Assembly: GCA_023664735.1 (NCBI GenBank)
Contig: JAMPFB010000007.1
Coordinates: 1 to 64,000 of the forward strand
Length of the DNA stretch: 64,000 nt
From: Robinsoniella sp.
GTDB lineage: Bacteria; Bacillota; Clostridia; Lachnospirales; Lachnospiraceae
Reading direction: 5' to 3'
Every line of letters begins with the position of its first letter. Position 1 is the first letter of the stretch. The notes under the pieces were generated by a model. It was not told where the DNA came from. It did no database searches and worked only from the letters and a program-made list of their open reading frames with translations. A program made the translations under genes and the position numbers. This document shows, piece after piece, positions 9,071 through 18,504 of the stretch.

Positions 9071-10792
9071 TCAAGGCAAACCAGCTTTTTCCTTCATGCT
9101 CTTCTTTTTTTCATACATACGCTTGTCTGCAAGCTGATAAACCTGTTCCATATTCCTATCCTCTACTTCCCTGACTACTGCATAACCATAGGCAATAGAA
9201 ATACTGAAATCCTTTATTTCTTTATTCTTTTCCCTAACATTTCTTTCAAAATCCTTTAACATCCTTGATACTTTTTCCTGTTTCGCCCAGACAATTCCTA
9301 TAAATTCATCTCCTCCCATCCGTCCGGTTACTCCAACTTCACCAAACGTCTTATCAATAATCTGTGCAGAAGTTTTAAGCAAAAAATCACCTTTTGCATG
9401 TCCATAATTATCATTAACCGTTTTTAAATTATTAACATCAAAGCATATAATAGCTACATCTTCTTCTTTCTTTGCTTCTATACGCCGCATCTCTTCCATG
9501 CAATATCTCCGGTTGTAAAGTTGTGTCAATTCATCAAAATATGCCTGTTTAAATAAATTTGCCTGCTCTGCCTCCTGCATAATCTTTTCTGTTACATTCA
9601 TATAAAAAATTCCAACCAATATTACTATATATATAGTAAGTCCAATTGCAGAAAAGCCTTTTATATGCAATAAATTATAACCATAATATCTCTCCATATT
9701 ATAAGCTATCAAATCGTATCCCACGCATACCATGATTTCCAAAATGCCAATCAGATACAGCCGGTCACTTTCTTTCTTTTCCTTTAATCCCATGACTGCA
9801 ACAATGGCAAAATAAACCATTAAGGCAACTATCATGATTTCTATATATTTTAAGGTCACCGCACAATGTACAATATCAAGTGTATGTAAAGTAATCGTAC
9901 CAAATATAAACAACAATTCCAATATTAATACTGTTACATATATTTGTTTGCTATACTTCATCCGTATACTGGTGGCTTGATCGTACATGTAAATAGTTAA
10001 GGGAATTGGTGCAAGGAACAATGCCATATACTCCATTAGGGATACAGTATATATCGGAATAGAATATATTATAATCACATTATAATAACAAAGCGTCCAC
10101 AAACCGATTGCTATTGAAAACAAAGAAGCACATAAAATTTTCATATATTTTCTGGATATAACGAGTGCACACACCGTTACTAATGCTAAAATCAATCCAA
10201 AAATCAACAAAAAACTTCCCAGCAAAAGAGGAATACGGTTTTCTGTTGCTATATCCCGGTATACATTTGACCATTCATATATCCGTGGAGCATTTAATTT
10301 TGAAAAAGCCTCTCCCTCATTCACTTCTAGCTCAATCCGCAGTTTTTTTCCTTCATACTCTTTTGAAAAATCTACAAATAAATATCCTTCACCTACTGAT
10401 TTATGTGATTCTATTCTTTCATATCCATAAGTATAAATCTGCTCATTGTCAATGAAAACTTTTACCGCACTTTGCACTGTATAAATCCGAAGGACAGGAT
10501 TCTTTGTATTCCAGCCTCTTGGTAATATGGTTTCCATAGAAATCTTATCCCCTTTAGCTGCGGTTTGAAAATGCAATTCTTCTAATGAGGCATTGGAATA
10601 ACTTTCTTCGTTTATCTGCACATCCCAATTTTCCACCAATGCAATACTTTGTGCAACCTGATCATACTCCATACATAAGACATGATTTACCGCCACACAT
10701 ATAACTAATATACTCGTCAATCCATAGATAAGCCATATCGTCTTTAAAATGGTATGCTTACGCTTGCTTTTCCTCTTATTAATCTCCTTCAT
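9071..10792 (-). CDS. Membrane diguanylate cyclase (7TM sensor + GGDEF)
   Basis: About 573 residues in the order: one N-terminal membrane anchor (about 15-37), an extracytoplasmic beta-rich domain (about 40-185) like the 7TMR-DISM extracellular module, seven membrane spans (about 190-380), and a C-terminal GGDEF domain (about 400-565). The active-site motif GGDEF is intact (GRMGGDEFIG), so synthesis of cyclic di-GMP from GTP is expected. The inhibitory RxxD site normally just upstream is absent. ATG at 10792 has GAGGA five bases before it; longer starts at 10804 or 10861 are possible. Confidence 0.88.
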   Translation of the reverse strand: MKEINKRKSKRKHTILKTIWLIYGLTSILVICVAVNHVLCMEYDQVAQSIALVENWDVQINEESYSNASLEELHFQTAAKGDKISMETILPRGWNTKNPVLRIYTVQSAVKVFIDNEQIYTYGYERIESHKSVGEGYLFVDFSKEYEGKKLRIELEVNEGEAFSKLNAPRIYEWSNVYRDIATENRIPLLLGSFLLIFGLILALVTVCALVISRKYMKILCASLFSIAIGLWTLCYYNVIIIYSIPIYTVSLMEYMALFLAPIPLTIYMYDQATSIRMKYSKQIYVTVLILELLFIFGTITLHTLDIVHCAVTLKYIEIMIVALMVYFAIVAVMGLKEKKESDRLYLIGILEIMVCVGYDLIAYNMERYYGYNLLHIKGFSAIGLTIYIVILVGIFYMNVTEKIMQEAEQANLFKQAYFDELTQLYNRRYCMEEMRRIEAKKEEDVAIICFDVNNLKTVNDNYGHAKGDFLLKTSAQIIDKTFGEVGVTGRMGGDEFIGIVWAKQEKVSRMLKDFERNVREKNKEIKDFSISIAYGYAVVREVEDRNMEQVYQLADKRMYEKKKSMKEKAGLP

Positions 10793-10861
10793 GCTAATCC
10801 TCATTCCGCCACCTTTGGCTGGCGGCACAAATAGTAATGAAAGCGTTCCAACGCTACACAT

Positions 10862-11237
10862 TGTGCTGTAAAATAGTTTGTAAGAAAATTGTTTAAGCGC
10901 CTTGTTTAATTGTGTCGCAGTTCAGTCAATGGCTTCTTATTCTTTTACGAAAGAAGTCTGACTATGAAATATTGTAATGGACTAGATTTAAAAGCTATTA
11001 CCTTTTTCTTACATTATAACAATAGCATATTTTAAAATCTTTGTCACTTTTTCCTTTTAAAAACCCTACATAATGTAAAATTTTAATCACCCTGCCATGT
11101 TTCCGTATCCTTTCCTTCCGCATATCATATTTGTTCTGCCGGACATATTGTAATCCCTATTTTTTCAAAATATCTAGTCATCATATGTGAGGTTTATTTT
11201 TCAGTTGTCCTTACCAACCCCATAAAAAACAAACAGT
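10862..11237. other. Intergenic region between divergent genes
   Basis: No gene is visible. It must hold the promoter of the diguanylate cyclase gene. A degenerate GCAGTTCAGTCAATGGC at about 10917 resembles the outer end of the hairpin repeats. The rest is AT-rich without clear structure. Confidence 0.4.
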
Positions 11238-11267
11238 TTGAAATCACCCACACATTCATGCTACAAT
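11238..11267 (+). promoter_or_regulatory. Predicted promoter for the 11301 gene
   Basis: TTGAAA at 11238-11243, spacer 18, and an extended -10 TGCTACAAT ending at 11267. Transcription would start about 27 bases before the ATG. Confidence 0.6.
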
Positions 11268-11300
11268 TACCCCATATCCAACAAAAAGGAGACGCACAAA

Positions 11301-12311
11301 ATGAATGTATATCATAATGAAAATTTATGGGGAAACGGGGAAGTTGGCGTCAAACTAACGGCGCTTCCTGTTAATCGAACCTTTCTTTGGGAAGAGCAGG
11401 AAATTTTCATTCCTGCGGTCTACGTGGGCAAGGCAGGAGCAGTCCTTGATGTGTGTGGGAAAATTCCGATAGAAGACATGAAAGCATTTTTGAAAAAGTG
11501 GAATAAAAAGCGACGGCTGTGTCTCAAAACACAGGAAGAGTATGAGCAGATAGAAGCAGACAATCCGGCAGCCAGAAATTTTGTTGTAGAGATGAGTCTG
11601 GAGGATATACCGCTGTTACGCTGTATGAGCAGCAGCTTAAACTGGTATCCGGAATCCGTCTTTTATCTGGAGAATGATGCCCCGGCAAAAGAAGAATGTG
11701 AAAATGATAAAGCTGCTGAAAAACTTATGGAAGCCTATGATTGTGATAGGAAATACTGCTGGCATTTTGAACGGCTTTCCTATGATTGGAAGAATGAAGC
11801 AATCCTTTCCCCAAAGAAGCTTTCACTGACTTTTCAGGAAGACCCGATTCCCGTTACAGCAGGATATTTTACCACAGACACTTCCGGCAGCCATGAAACC
11901 ATAAGAACGGTTCAAGTGGTTCATCCCGGCACCGGACAGGAATATACATTAACGCTGCATGAATGTCAGCAATCCCGCCACAGCTTTGCGGACATTGGAA
12001 GCAAAGGTGTTGTTTATCCGGAATACTTTCAGACACTCTCCTACAGCATATCACCGGAAATAGAACAAAACATTTTTGTCATTCGTGACTGTGGGGAAAG
12101 CGACCAGCCAAGGATGGCAGATAAGGCCTGCTGTAAAGCTACAGCTGCTACAGCTATTTTTATGGCAGAAAAAACTGCCATTCCTAACAGACGAATGGCA
12201 GCTTCCTCTATGCATTTTGAACCCTTTTCAAAAGTTCAATGGCGGATTGTATTTATGACAAAAACAAGGGATGACATAAAAATCTGTTTTCCCATTGACA
12301 GGCAGTCATAA
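11301..12311 (+). CDS. Uncharacterised protein, 336 aa
   Basis: No family recognised. It is soluble, without signal peptide, with several beta-strand-rich stretches and scattered cysteines and histidines (YDCDRKYCWHFERLSYDW; TLHECQQSRHSF). ATG at 11301 is preceded by AAAAAGGAGA and a good promoter. The last 60 residues change character (KACCKATAATAIF onward, rich in Ala, Met, Arg), but the reading frame is continuous. It is monocistronic and converges on htpG with only 21 bp between the stops. Confidence 0.7.
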   Translation: MNVYHNENLWGNGEVGVKLTALPVNRTFLWEEQEIFIPAVYVGKAGAVLDVCGKIPIEDMKAFLKKWNKKRRLCLKTQEEYEQIEADNPAARNFVVEMSLEDIPLLRCMSSSLNWYPESVFYLENDAPAKEECENDKAAEKLMEAYDCDRKYCWHFERLSYDWKNEAILSPKKLSLTFQEDPIPVTAGYFTTDTSGSHETIRTVQVVHPGTGQEYTLTLHECQQSRHSFADIGSKGVVYPEYFQTLSYSISPEIEQNIFVIRDCGESDQPRMADKACCKATAATAIFMAEKTAIPNRRMAASSMHFEPFSKVQWRIVFMTKTRDDIKICFPIDRQS

Positions 12312-12332
12312 TAGCTTTCCTGATGCAAATAT

Positions 12333-14456
12333 TTATTCGTTATTTTTGTCGTTGTTTTTTGCCAAAAGCAGCATAATATCATTACTTCTAGCTACGAACT
12401 TGGTCATAGCCTCCGGAGCTAACGGCGCATTCTGCAGGCTTGCCAAGTCGTAAAGCTGCTCGCAAATCATGGTGACATTTTCACCCTCTTTATTTTCCAG
12501 CACATATTGTACCAGTGGGTGATTTGCATTTAATACAAGGGTTTCTCCCGACTGGCCGCCAAACATGTTCATATCCATGCCGGGCATTGCATACATCTTC
12601 ATCATGTCCTGCATACGTCTGCTTTCTTCCGATACAGTAATCATGGAAGAAATCTTTTTGTTTTTCAGTTTGTCTACCTTTACTTGAATACTTTCTTTTT
12701 TCAGTGCCTTTTTAAACACTTTGGAAAGCTCTTCTGCCGCTTCATCCAATTCCTTTTGAGCCTTTTTGGAGGTTTTTGCCTTAAAGGTATCTGTTAAATC
12801 TGCATCAATGCGGCTGAATTTAACGCCTTCGTTCTTTGACTCTAACTGGGAGATAAAAGGCTGGTCAATGTTATCCGTAAGGATAACTGCATCCATCTTT
12901 GCCTGTTTGAACATATTAATGTACTGGCTCTGCTGCTTTTCATCGGTTACATAGTAAATAACCTTTTCCTTCTTTTCCTTTTCCTCGTCAGCTTCTTCAG
13001 AGGCGGCCTCATCTGTAACCACTTCTGCTTCTACCTTTTCACCATTTTCATCCACCACATCAGCTTTTTCTTCTTCCGTGTCAATGGGCTTTACCTCCAG
13101 ACATTCCGGAAGTGTCATAAAATTACCGTCCAGATTCTTAAACAGGATATAGTCCGTCATCTTCTCACAGAATTTATCATCCTTCAGGCAGCCGAACTTG
13201 ATAAACGGGCTGATATCGTCCCAGTATTTTTCATATTCTTCCTTTTCCGTCTTGCACATGCCGGATAATTTATCTGCAACCTTTTTAGAAATATAATCAG
13301 AAATCTTCTTTACAAAGCCGTCGTTCTGCAATGCGCTTCTAGATACGTTTAACGGCAAATCCGGACAGTCAATAACACCTTTTAAAAGCATTAAGAACTC
13401 CGGAATCACTTCTTTAATATTGTCTGCAATAAACACCTGATTGTTATAAAGCTTAATGGTTCCTTCTATAGATTCATATTCCATATTGATTTTTGGAAAA
13501 TACAGAATACCTTTTAAGTTAAAGGGATAGTCCATATTCAGATGAATCCAGAACAAGGGCTCCTTGTAATCCTGAAATACTTTTCTGTAAAATTCCAGAT
13601 ATTCTTCCTTTGTGCACTCATTAGGATGCTTTGCCCAAAGGGGATTTGTATCGTTTAGCAATTCCGGACGCTTTTTAATCTTCAGCTTTTCTACAGGCGG
13701 CTCCTTTTCTCCGGTTTCCTTGCCTTCTTCGTCCAAAATCGGCTTGCCCTCTTCTGTAATGTTCTCTACCACTTCATCTGTATCTAGCTTTTCGTCTGCT
13801 AAAATAATCTGTGTCTCAGTGGTATTTTCCTTACTTAAATAGATTTCCGTAGGCATAAAGGAACAATATTTTTTAATGACCTCCCTTGCCTTATATTCGT
13901 TACAAAATTCCAGACATTCTTCGTTTAAGAACAGGGTAATTTTTGTTCCTACCTCTGCCTTATCCCCTTCCTTCATATCAAATTCTGTACCGCCGTCACA
14001 TTCCCAATGTACTGGCTTTGCGCCTTCTTTATAGGAAAGAGTATCAATATGCACCTCATCCGCAACCATAAATGCAGAATAAAATCCAAGTCCAAAGTGG
14101 CCGATAATCTGATCTTCGTTTGTTTTATCCTTATACTTTTCAATAAAATCTGTTGCACCGGAAAAAGCAATCTGGTTAATATACTCTTCTACTTCCTCAC
14201 TTGTCATGCCAATTCCATTATCTATAAAAGTCAGGGTTTTCTTCTCCGGATTTACAATTACTTCCACTTTTGCCTTATAATCATCAGGAAGAGAATATTC
14301 TCCCATCATGTCCAGCTTTTTCAGCTTTGTAATGGCATCACAGCCATTTGAAATCAATTCCCTGTAAAAAATGTCATGGTCCGAATACAGCCATTTCTTA
14401 ATAATGGGAAATATATTATCGCTGTTAATTGATAAATTTCCGTGTTTTTCTGACAT
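12333..14456 (-). CDS. htpG: Hsp90-family chaperone HtpG
   Basis: A 707-residue ATP-dependent cytoplasmic chaperone. The N-terminal GHKL ATPase domain shows RELISNGCDAITKL, DNGIGMT and IGHFGLGFYSAFMVAD. The middle domain includes LPLNVSRSALQND. The C-terminal dimerisation region ends in a short charged tail. Two acidic insertions are present (about residues 230-255 and 475-510), making it longer than typical bacterial HtpG. ATG at 14456 gives the family start MSEKHG; a GTG at 14465 is possible. The gene is monocistronic, with a promoter at 14555-14583 and a perfect CIRCE element just upstream, so HrcA control is expected. Confidence 0.96.
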   Translation of the reverse strand: MSEKHGNLSINSDNIFPIIKKWLYSDHDIFYRELISNGCDAITKLKKLDMMGEYSLPDDYKAKVEVIVNPEKKTLTFIDNGIGMTSEEVEEYINQIAFSGATDFIEKYKDKTNEDQIIGHFGLGFYSAFMVADEVHIDTLSYKEGAKPVHWECDGGTEFDMKEGDKAEVGTKITLFLNEECLEFCNEYKAREVIKKYCSFMPTEIYLSKENTTETQIILADEKLDTDEVVENITEEGKPILDEEGKETGEKEPPVEKLKIKKRPELLNDTNPLWAKHPNECTKEEYLEFYRKVFQDYKEPLFWIHLNMDYPFNLKGILYFPKINMEYESIEGTIKLYNNQVFIADNIKEVIPEFLMLLKGVIDCPDLPLNVSRSALQNDGFVKKISDYISKKVADKLSGMCKTEKEEYEKYWDDISPFIKFGCLKDDKFCEKMTDYILFKNLDGNFMTLPECLEVKPIDTEEEKADVVDENGEKVEAEVVTDEAASEEADEEKEKKEKVIYYVTDEKQQSQYINMFKQAKMDAVILTDNIDQPFISQLESKNEGVKFSRIDADLTDTFKAKTSKKAQKELDEAAEELSKVFKKALKKESIQVKVDKLKNKKISSMITVSEESRRMQDMMKMYAMPGMDMNMFGGQSGETLVLNANHPLVQYVLENKEGENVTMICEQLYDLASLQNAPLAPEAMTKFVARSNDIMLLLAKNNDKNNE

Positions 14457-14554
14457 ATAAATCACATTCCTTCCGTTTCTCTTTTTTTCGTTCTTATTCC
14501 GGCACAGGCGCCTTTTCTTTCTGCCTTTTTGCCAAAATTCTTTTCACAAAACAT

Positions 14555-14583
14555 AGTTTAAGCCTCCCTTATTTAAAAGTCAA
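14555..14583 (-). promoter_or_regulatory. Predicted htpG promoter
   Basis: On the minus strand, TTGACT (14583-14578), a 17-bp spacer and TAAACT (14560-14555). It predicts a 5' untranslated leader of about 90 bases. Confidence 0.7.
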
Positions 14584-14590
14584 GAGAAAA

Positions 14591-14617
14591 TTAGCACTCG
14601 TTTTTGGTGAGTGCTAA
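14591..14617. promoter_or_regulatory. CIRCE operator (HrcA binding site)
   Basis: Perfect consensus: TTAGCACTC at 14591-14599, nine bases, GAGTGCTAA at 14609-14617. It lies 7 bp upstream of the predicted -35 box of htpG rather than in the leader. HrcA represses through CIRCE, classically at groE and dnaK loci. Confidence 0.95.
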
Positions 14618-14713
14618 TAAATCTTGGGAGGGCGCATAAATACTGGGGTTTTGGAATTCTAAAATTTTTCTAAATTGGGAAAAGATGGGAGTAGCAAATC
14701 TTATCTCTAGCAC

Positions 14714-15808
14714 CTATCTTTCCACAAAAACCCCCTGAAAATACCTATCATATATCTGAAAAAACTCCACCGTATCCATATCTTCCCCCGCAGATAGCGA
14801 AACACTATTCCAAAGCTCTTCATTCAGATTCCGCACCTGACTCTTCACAAAATCATCATAAACCTGATTAAAGGCCTCCTTTTTCCTCTGTTCCACGATT
14901 TTCACTTTGTTGGCATCGGTTTCTTTCCGGTCAAAGGTGCTGACGCATTTTATAATGTAATAGCCATTTTCTGTTTCCACCACATCACTGACAGACTCTG
15001 TGCTTAGGTTAAAGGCAGCTTCCTCAAGGGCGGCTTCCATTTCCCCTTTTCCAAAGGAATAGGTACTGTTTTCCGCCTCGCTGTACTGGGTAATCAATGT
15101 GTCAAAATCCTCCCCGGACTTAGCCTGTGCTAATATTTCCTTTGCCTTTTTTTCTGTTGCCGCCTTTGTTTCTTCCGTATAGGGAACCTTGTTCTTTTCG
15201 CCGTCTAAGGTATAGTTCTTTAAGAAAATTACCTTTACGGTAATGGTTCTTGCTTCATCATCGCTTATTTCCGGATTCACATCCTGTATAATGGAATAAT
15301 AAATCTTATCTGCCAAGGCATATTCCCCGTAAAGCTGTTCCATTAGCGGCTCATCCACATCCAGATACTCTATTTCCTCAGCGGAAAGGGTTCCGTAATA
15401 CTCTAAAGCAGCCTGACTTACAAGCTTCTGCTCATGCTCGGAAAGGGAAATCTCATGTTCCTGTGCCAAAAGGTTCATGGTTTTAATCTGTGCCACTCTT
15501 GCAATAACCGTGTCCTTTACCTTCTCCTCCAGTGTATTGTCATCCAGTCTGGTATTCCAGATTTGTGCTCCATAAATGCTTTCATACTGATTTTTCGTAT
15601 TCAGAAGGTAAACCTTGATTTCTGGCAGCATACAGGAGCTTTTTCCAATACGGAATACTTCGTCTGCCGCAAAGCCTGTTGTGAGCACTACCTTTGTTTC
15701 ATGTTCTTTATCTTCTGTTCCTTTTTTACAGCCTGTTACTGCTGCCGTCAGAAATGCCAAAAGGAGCACAAATGCCATGATTCCTTTTTTCTCGTTTCTT
15801 TCTCTCAC
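14714..15808 (-). CDS. PpiC-type foldase lipoprotein (PrsA/SurA-like)
   Basis: A 364-residue membrane-anchored peptidyl-prolyl isomerase-like protein. It has a lipoprotein signal (positively charged start, hydrophobic core, lipobox VTGC with Cys at about residue 27), a SurA/PrsA-like N-terminal chaperone part, and a parvulin domain at about 200-310 (with YSFGKGEMEAALEEAAF and VVETENGYYIIK). The start is GTG at 15808, overlapping the sbcC stop as GTGA and preceded by GGAGG; an ATG at 15778 would lose the charged n-region. Last gene of the amylase-sbcDC operon. It would help fold exported proteins; clients are unknown. Confidence 0.85.
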   Translation of the reverse strand: MRERNEKKGIMAFVLLLAFLTAAVTGCKKGTEDKEHETKVVLTTGFAADEVFRIGKSSCMLPEIKVYLLNTKNQYESIYGAQIWNTRLDDNTLEEKVKDTVIARVAQIKTMNLLAQEHEISLSEHEQKLVSQAALEYYGTLSAEEIEYLDVDEPLMEQLYGEYALADKIYYSIIQDVNPEISDDEARTITVKVIFLKNYTLDGEKNKVPYTEETKAATEKKAKEILAQAKSGEDFDTLITQYSEAENSTYSFGKGEMEAALEEAAFNLSTESVSDVVETENGYYIIKCVSTFDRKETDANKVKIVEQRKKEAFNQVYDDFVKSQVRNLNEELWNSVSLSAGEDMDTVEFFQIYDRYFQGVFVER

Positions 15809-18477
15809 TTTGTATAATCCTCCACTATGATTCTACTTCCTCTAACGGATTTCTCCACCAGAATCTTTCCGGGTATTCGTTCCCGAAGCTCCGGCACATG
15901 GGAAATGATTCCAATCATCCGATCATGCTCCACAAGAGAAGAAAGAGCCTTTACCGCCTGATCCAGAGACTCTCCGTCCAAAGCTCCAAAGCCTTCATCC
16001 ACAAACAAGGTTTCCACCTGAATGCCTCCTCTGTTTTGCTGTATGACATCGCTAAGCCCTAAGGATAAGGACAGGGACGCTTTAAAGGCTTCCCCGCCGG
16101 ATAATGTTTTTACGGAACGGCTTTTTCCCGTATAATGGTCAAATACGGCAATTTCCAGATTGTCCTTGGTTCTACCGTCCCCCACTTCCAAAACCCGTTC
16201 CAGCAAGAAACGATTTCCTGTCATTTTTTCAAACCGAAGGTTAGCTGCCTCTAAAATCTCATCAAAATATCCGGTAAGCACATACTGTTCAAATACGAGC
16301 CTTTTTTTATTATTCCCTGCGGCAGTATTTTCCAATCCTTTTATAATCCCATACTCTTCCTGTACCCGTTCCCATTGCTCCAGCTTTTCCTTAAGGCCCC
16401 TGATGACTCTTTTCATAGCATCTAAGCCTATGACTAGTTTTTCCTTTTCCCTTAATACCTCATCCCGTTTCTTCTTTATCTCCTCCGCTTCCTGCTTCAT
16501 CAAGGATAAGTCCGTCCGTTCCAGCTTTTTACATTCTTTCACAAGCGCTTTATTTTGTTCTGTCAGGGTATGGAGCTTTTTCTCATAATCCTCCAGCCTT
16601 TTCCTCTCTGCCTCCAGCTTCTCCGGCTCCATGCGCTTTTCTAAAAATGCTTTTTCCCCCGAAAATTTCTGCTCCTTCAGGGCTTCCTTCCAGCGGGTAG
16701 CTGCTTCCTTTTCTCTTTCTATTGTCTGTTCCTTTTCTTTTTTTGTGGCCTGTAGCAGAGAGCTTACGGAAATAAGCTCTTTTTCCAGTTCCTCCCACCA
16801 GCTCCGCTTTTCTTCATAAACATGCCTTAAGGAGCACAGCGCATTCTCTTCTATAGGCTCTGGCGCCTTCCCCGTTCCTGCCTGCAATACGTCAACGGTT
16901 TCTTTATTTTTATCTATTAGTATACATAATCTTTCTTTCTTTTCCGAAGCTTCTATAGAAAGCTCTTCCATCTGGATACAAAAGGCATTCACCCGTTCCA
17001 GCATTTTGCTTGCTTCCCCATGAATTTGAAACAGTTCTTTATCTTCTCTTTCATAGGCTTCCTTCAGCTCTTTTAACTCCTCTTCGCTTAAAATCCCTTC
17101 CTCTGTCTTTGCTATGTGCGGGTGTGTCAGGGAGCCACAGACAGGGCAGGGCTTTCCTTCTTCCAAAAGAGAGGCAGCAAGGCCTATGGCGGCACGCTTC
17201 CGCTCCCTGTCCTTTTCCTCATACAAATCTTTTTTCTTCTTTACAGCCTTTTCCTTTTCTTCATAGCTCTTTTGGCTGCTTTCCAGCTTCTTTTCCTCTT
17301 TTTTCTTTTGCTTCTCCTTTTCGGACAGATTTTTCTTTAACTGCAAAAGGTCTTCCGACAATTGGAAAAGCTCCCGGTATATGGCTTCCTTTTCCTTGAA
17401 AATCTTCAGCTCCTTTTGTTTTTCCTTTCGTTCCTTTTCCTTGGAAATATAATCCTGTTCCCTTTCTGCCACTTGCAGGACTGCTTTTTTAAGCTCCATC
17501 CATTCTCTATATGCAGGCTCTATATAAACCGCCTTCTGTGCCGCTGCTACTGCCGTCTGACGCTTCTTCATTTCCGCTTCGTCTGCTTTTAGCTCCAACA
17601 GGCTCTTTTCTGTTTTTTCCAGCTCATCCAGCTTTCCATTTGCTATTTTTGCCTGTTCCAGCTTTTTGTTTATTTTCTCATATTGAAGCTCCCATTTTTT
17701 GATTGCTTCCACTTCCTTCTTTTTGAGAGCTTCCTTTTTCTTTTTTTCTTCCTCTAAATAATCCTTAATCTGCTCATAATGATAGCTTTCTCCCTGGACA
17801 AGCTCCTGCCATGGCTCCTCTTCCATGGAAATATGGGCAATATCCTCGTCCATTTTATCCTTTAAGGACTTTCCTTCTGCATACAATGCCTTTGTCCTTG
17901 TTTTTAGCTCCCCCGTAAATTTATCATACAGGGTGGTGCCAAAGATTTCCCGGAATATTTTTGTCTTATCCTGAGGAGAAGCATACAAAAGCCTTGTAAA
18001 TTCTCCCTGCGCAAGCATGGTAGTCTGTTTGAACTGCCTGTAATCCAGCGCAAGAAGCTGCCGTATCTTCCTTGTAACTTCCTTTGGTCCTTCCACTACT
18101 GTGCCATCCGGCAAAAAGAGCTTTGCCCGCTCCTTTTCCTCCGCCAGCTCTCCGACTCCTGTCTTCCGCTTTTTCGGCCTGAAATATTTGGGATTTCTTT
18201 CAATCCGATAAACTTCTCCCTTATGGGAAAAAACCAAATTCACATAGGTTTCCGTTCCTTCCTTGGAAAAATCGCTCCTCAGGGTTTCCCGTTCCCGCAT
18301 TTCTCCACTTGTCTCCCCATAAAGGGCAAAGGTAATTCCGTCAAATATGGTAGTTTTCCCCCCTCCGGTGGGGCCTGTAATTAAAAACAGCCCCTTTCCC
18401 TCAAAGGAAGAAAAATCAATTGTTTCTTTTTCCCGGTACGGTCCCCAAGCAGAAAGTGTCATTTCAATCGGTTTCAT
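15805..18477 (-). CDS. sbcC: SbcC, SMC-like subunit of SbcCD nuclease
   Basis: An 890-residue ATPase that works with SbcD to cut DNA hairpins and process double-strand ends. Walker A is GPTGGGKTT near residue 35. Two long coiled coils (about 180-430 and 470-700) flank a zinc hook CPVCG near residue 441. The signature LSGGEAFKASLSLSL and Walker B with FVDEGFGALD are near the C-terminus. GAGAGGAAAGC precedes the ATG. It follows sbcD by 27 bp. A hairpin nuclease is relevant in a region rich in long palindromes (family A and B repeats). Confidence 0.95.
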   Translation of the reverse strand: MKPIEMTLSAWGPYREKETIDFSSFEGKGLFLITGPTGGGKTTIFDGITFALYGETSGEMRERETLRSDFSKEGTETYVNLVFSHKGEVYRIERNPKYFRPKKRKTGVGELAEEKERAKLFLPDGTVVEGPKEVTRKIRQLLALDYRQFKQTTMLAQGEFTRLLYASPQDKTKIFREIFGTTLYDKFTGELKTRTKALYAEGKSLKDKMDEDIAHISMEEEPWQELVQGESYHYEQIKDYLEEEKKKKEALKKKEVEAIKKWELQYEKINKKLEQAKIANGKLDELEKTEKSLLELKADEAEMKKRQTAVAAAQKAVYIEPAYREWMELKKAVLQVAEREQDYISKEKERKEKQKELKIFKEKEAIYRELFQLSEDLLQLKKNLSEKEKQKKKEEKKLESSQKSYEEKEKAVKKKKDLYEEKDRERKRAAIGLAASLLEEGKPCPVCGSLTHPHIAKTEEGILSEEELKELKEAYEREDKELFQIHGEASKMLERVNAFCIQMEELSIEASEKKERLCILIDKNKETVDVLQAGTGKAPEPIEENALCSLRHVYEEKRSWWEELEKELISVSSLLQATKKEKEQTIEREKEAATRWKEALKEQKFSGEKAFLEKRMEPEKLEAERKRLEDYEKKLHTLTEQNKALVKECKKLERTDLSLMKQEAEEIKKKRDEVLREKEKLVIGLDAMKRVIRGLKEKLEQWERVQEEYGIIKGLENTAAGNNKKRLVFEQYVLTGYFDEILEAANLRFEKMTGNRFLLERVLEVGDGRTKDNLEIAVFDHYTGKSRSVKTLSGGEAFKASLSLSLGLSDVIQQNRGGIQVETLFVDEGFGALDGESLDQAVKALSSLVEHDRMIGIISHVPELRERIPGKILVEKSVRGSRIIVEDYTK

Positions 18478-18504
18478 GCTTTCCTCTCTTCATTCCTTCC
18501 AATT

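Noticed and set aside
12163..12182. Hairpin GGCAG-AAAAAA-CTGCC inside the 11301 gene
   Set aside because: It lies within a continuous reading frame and has no T-run on either strand.
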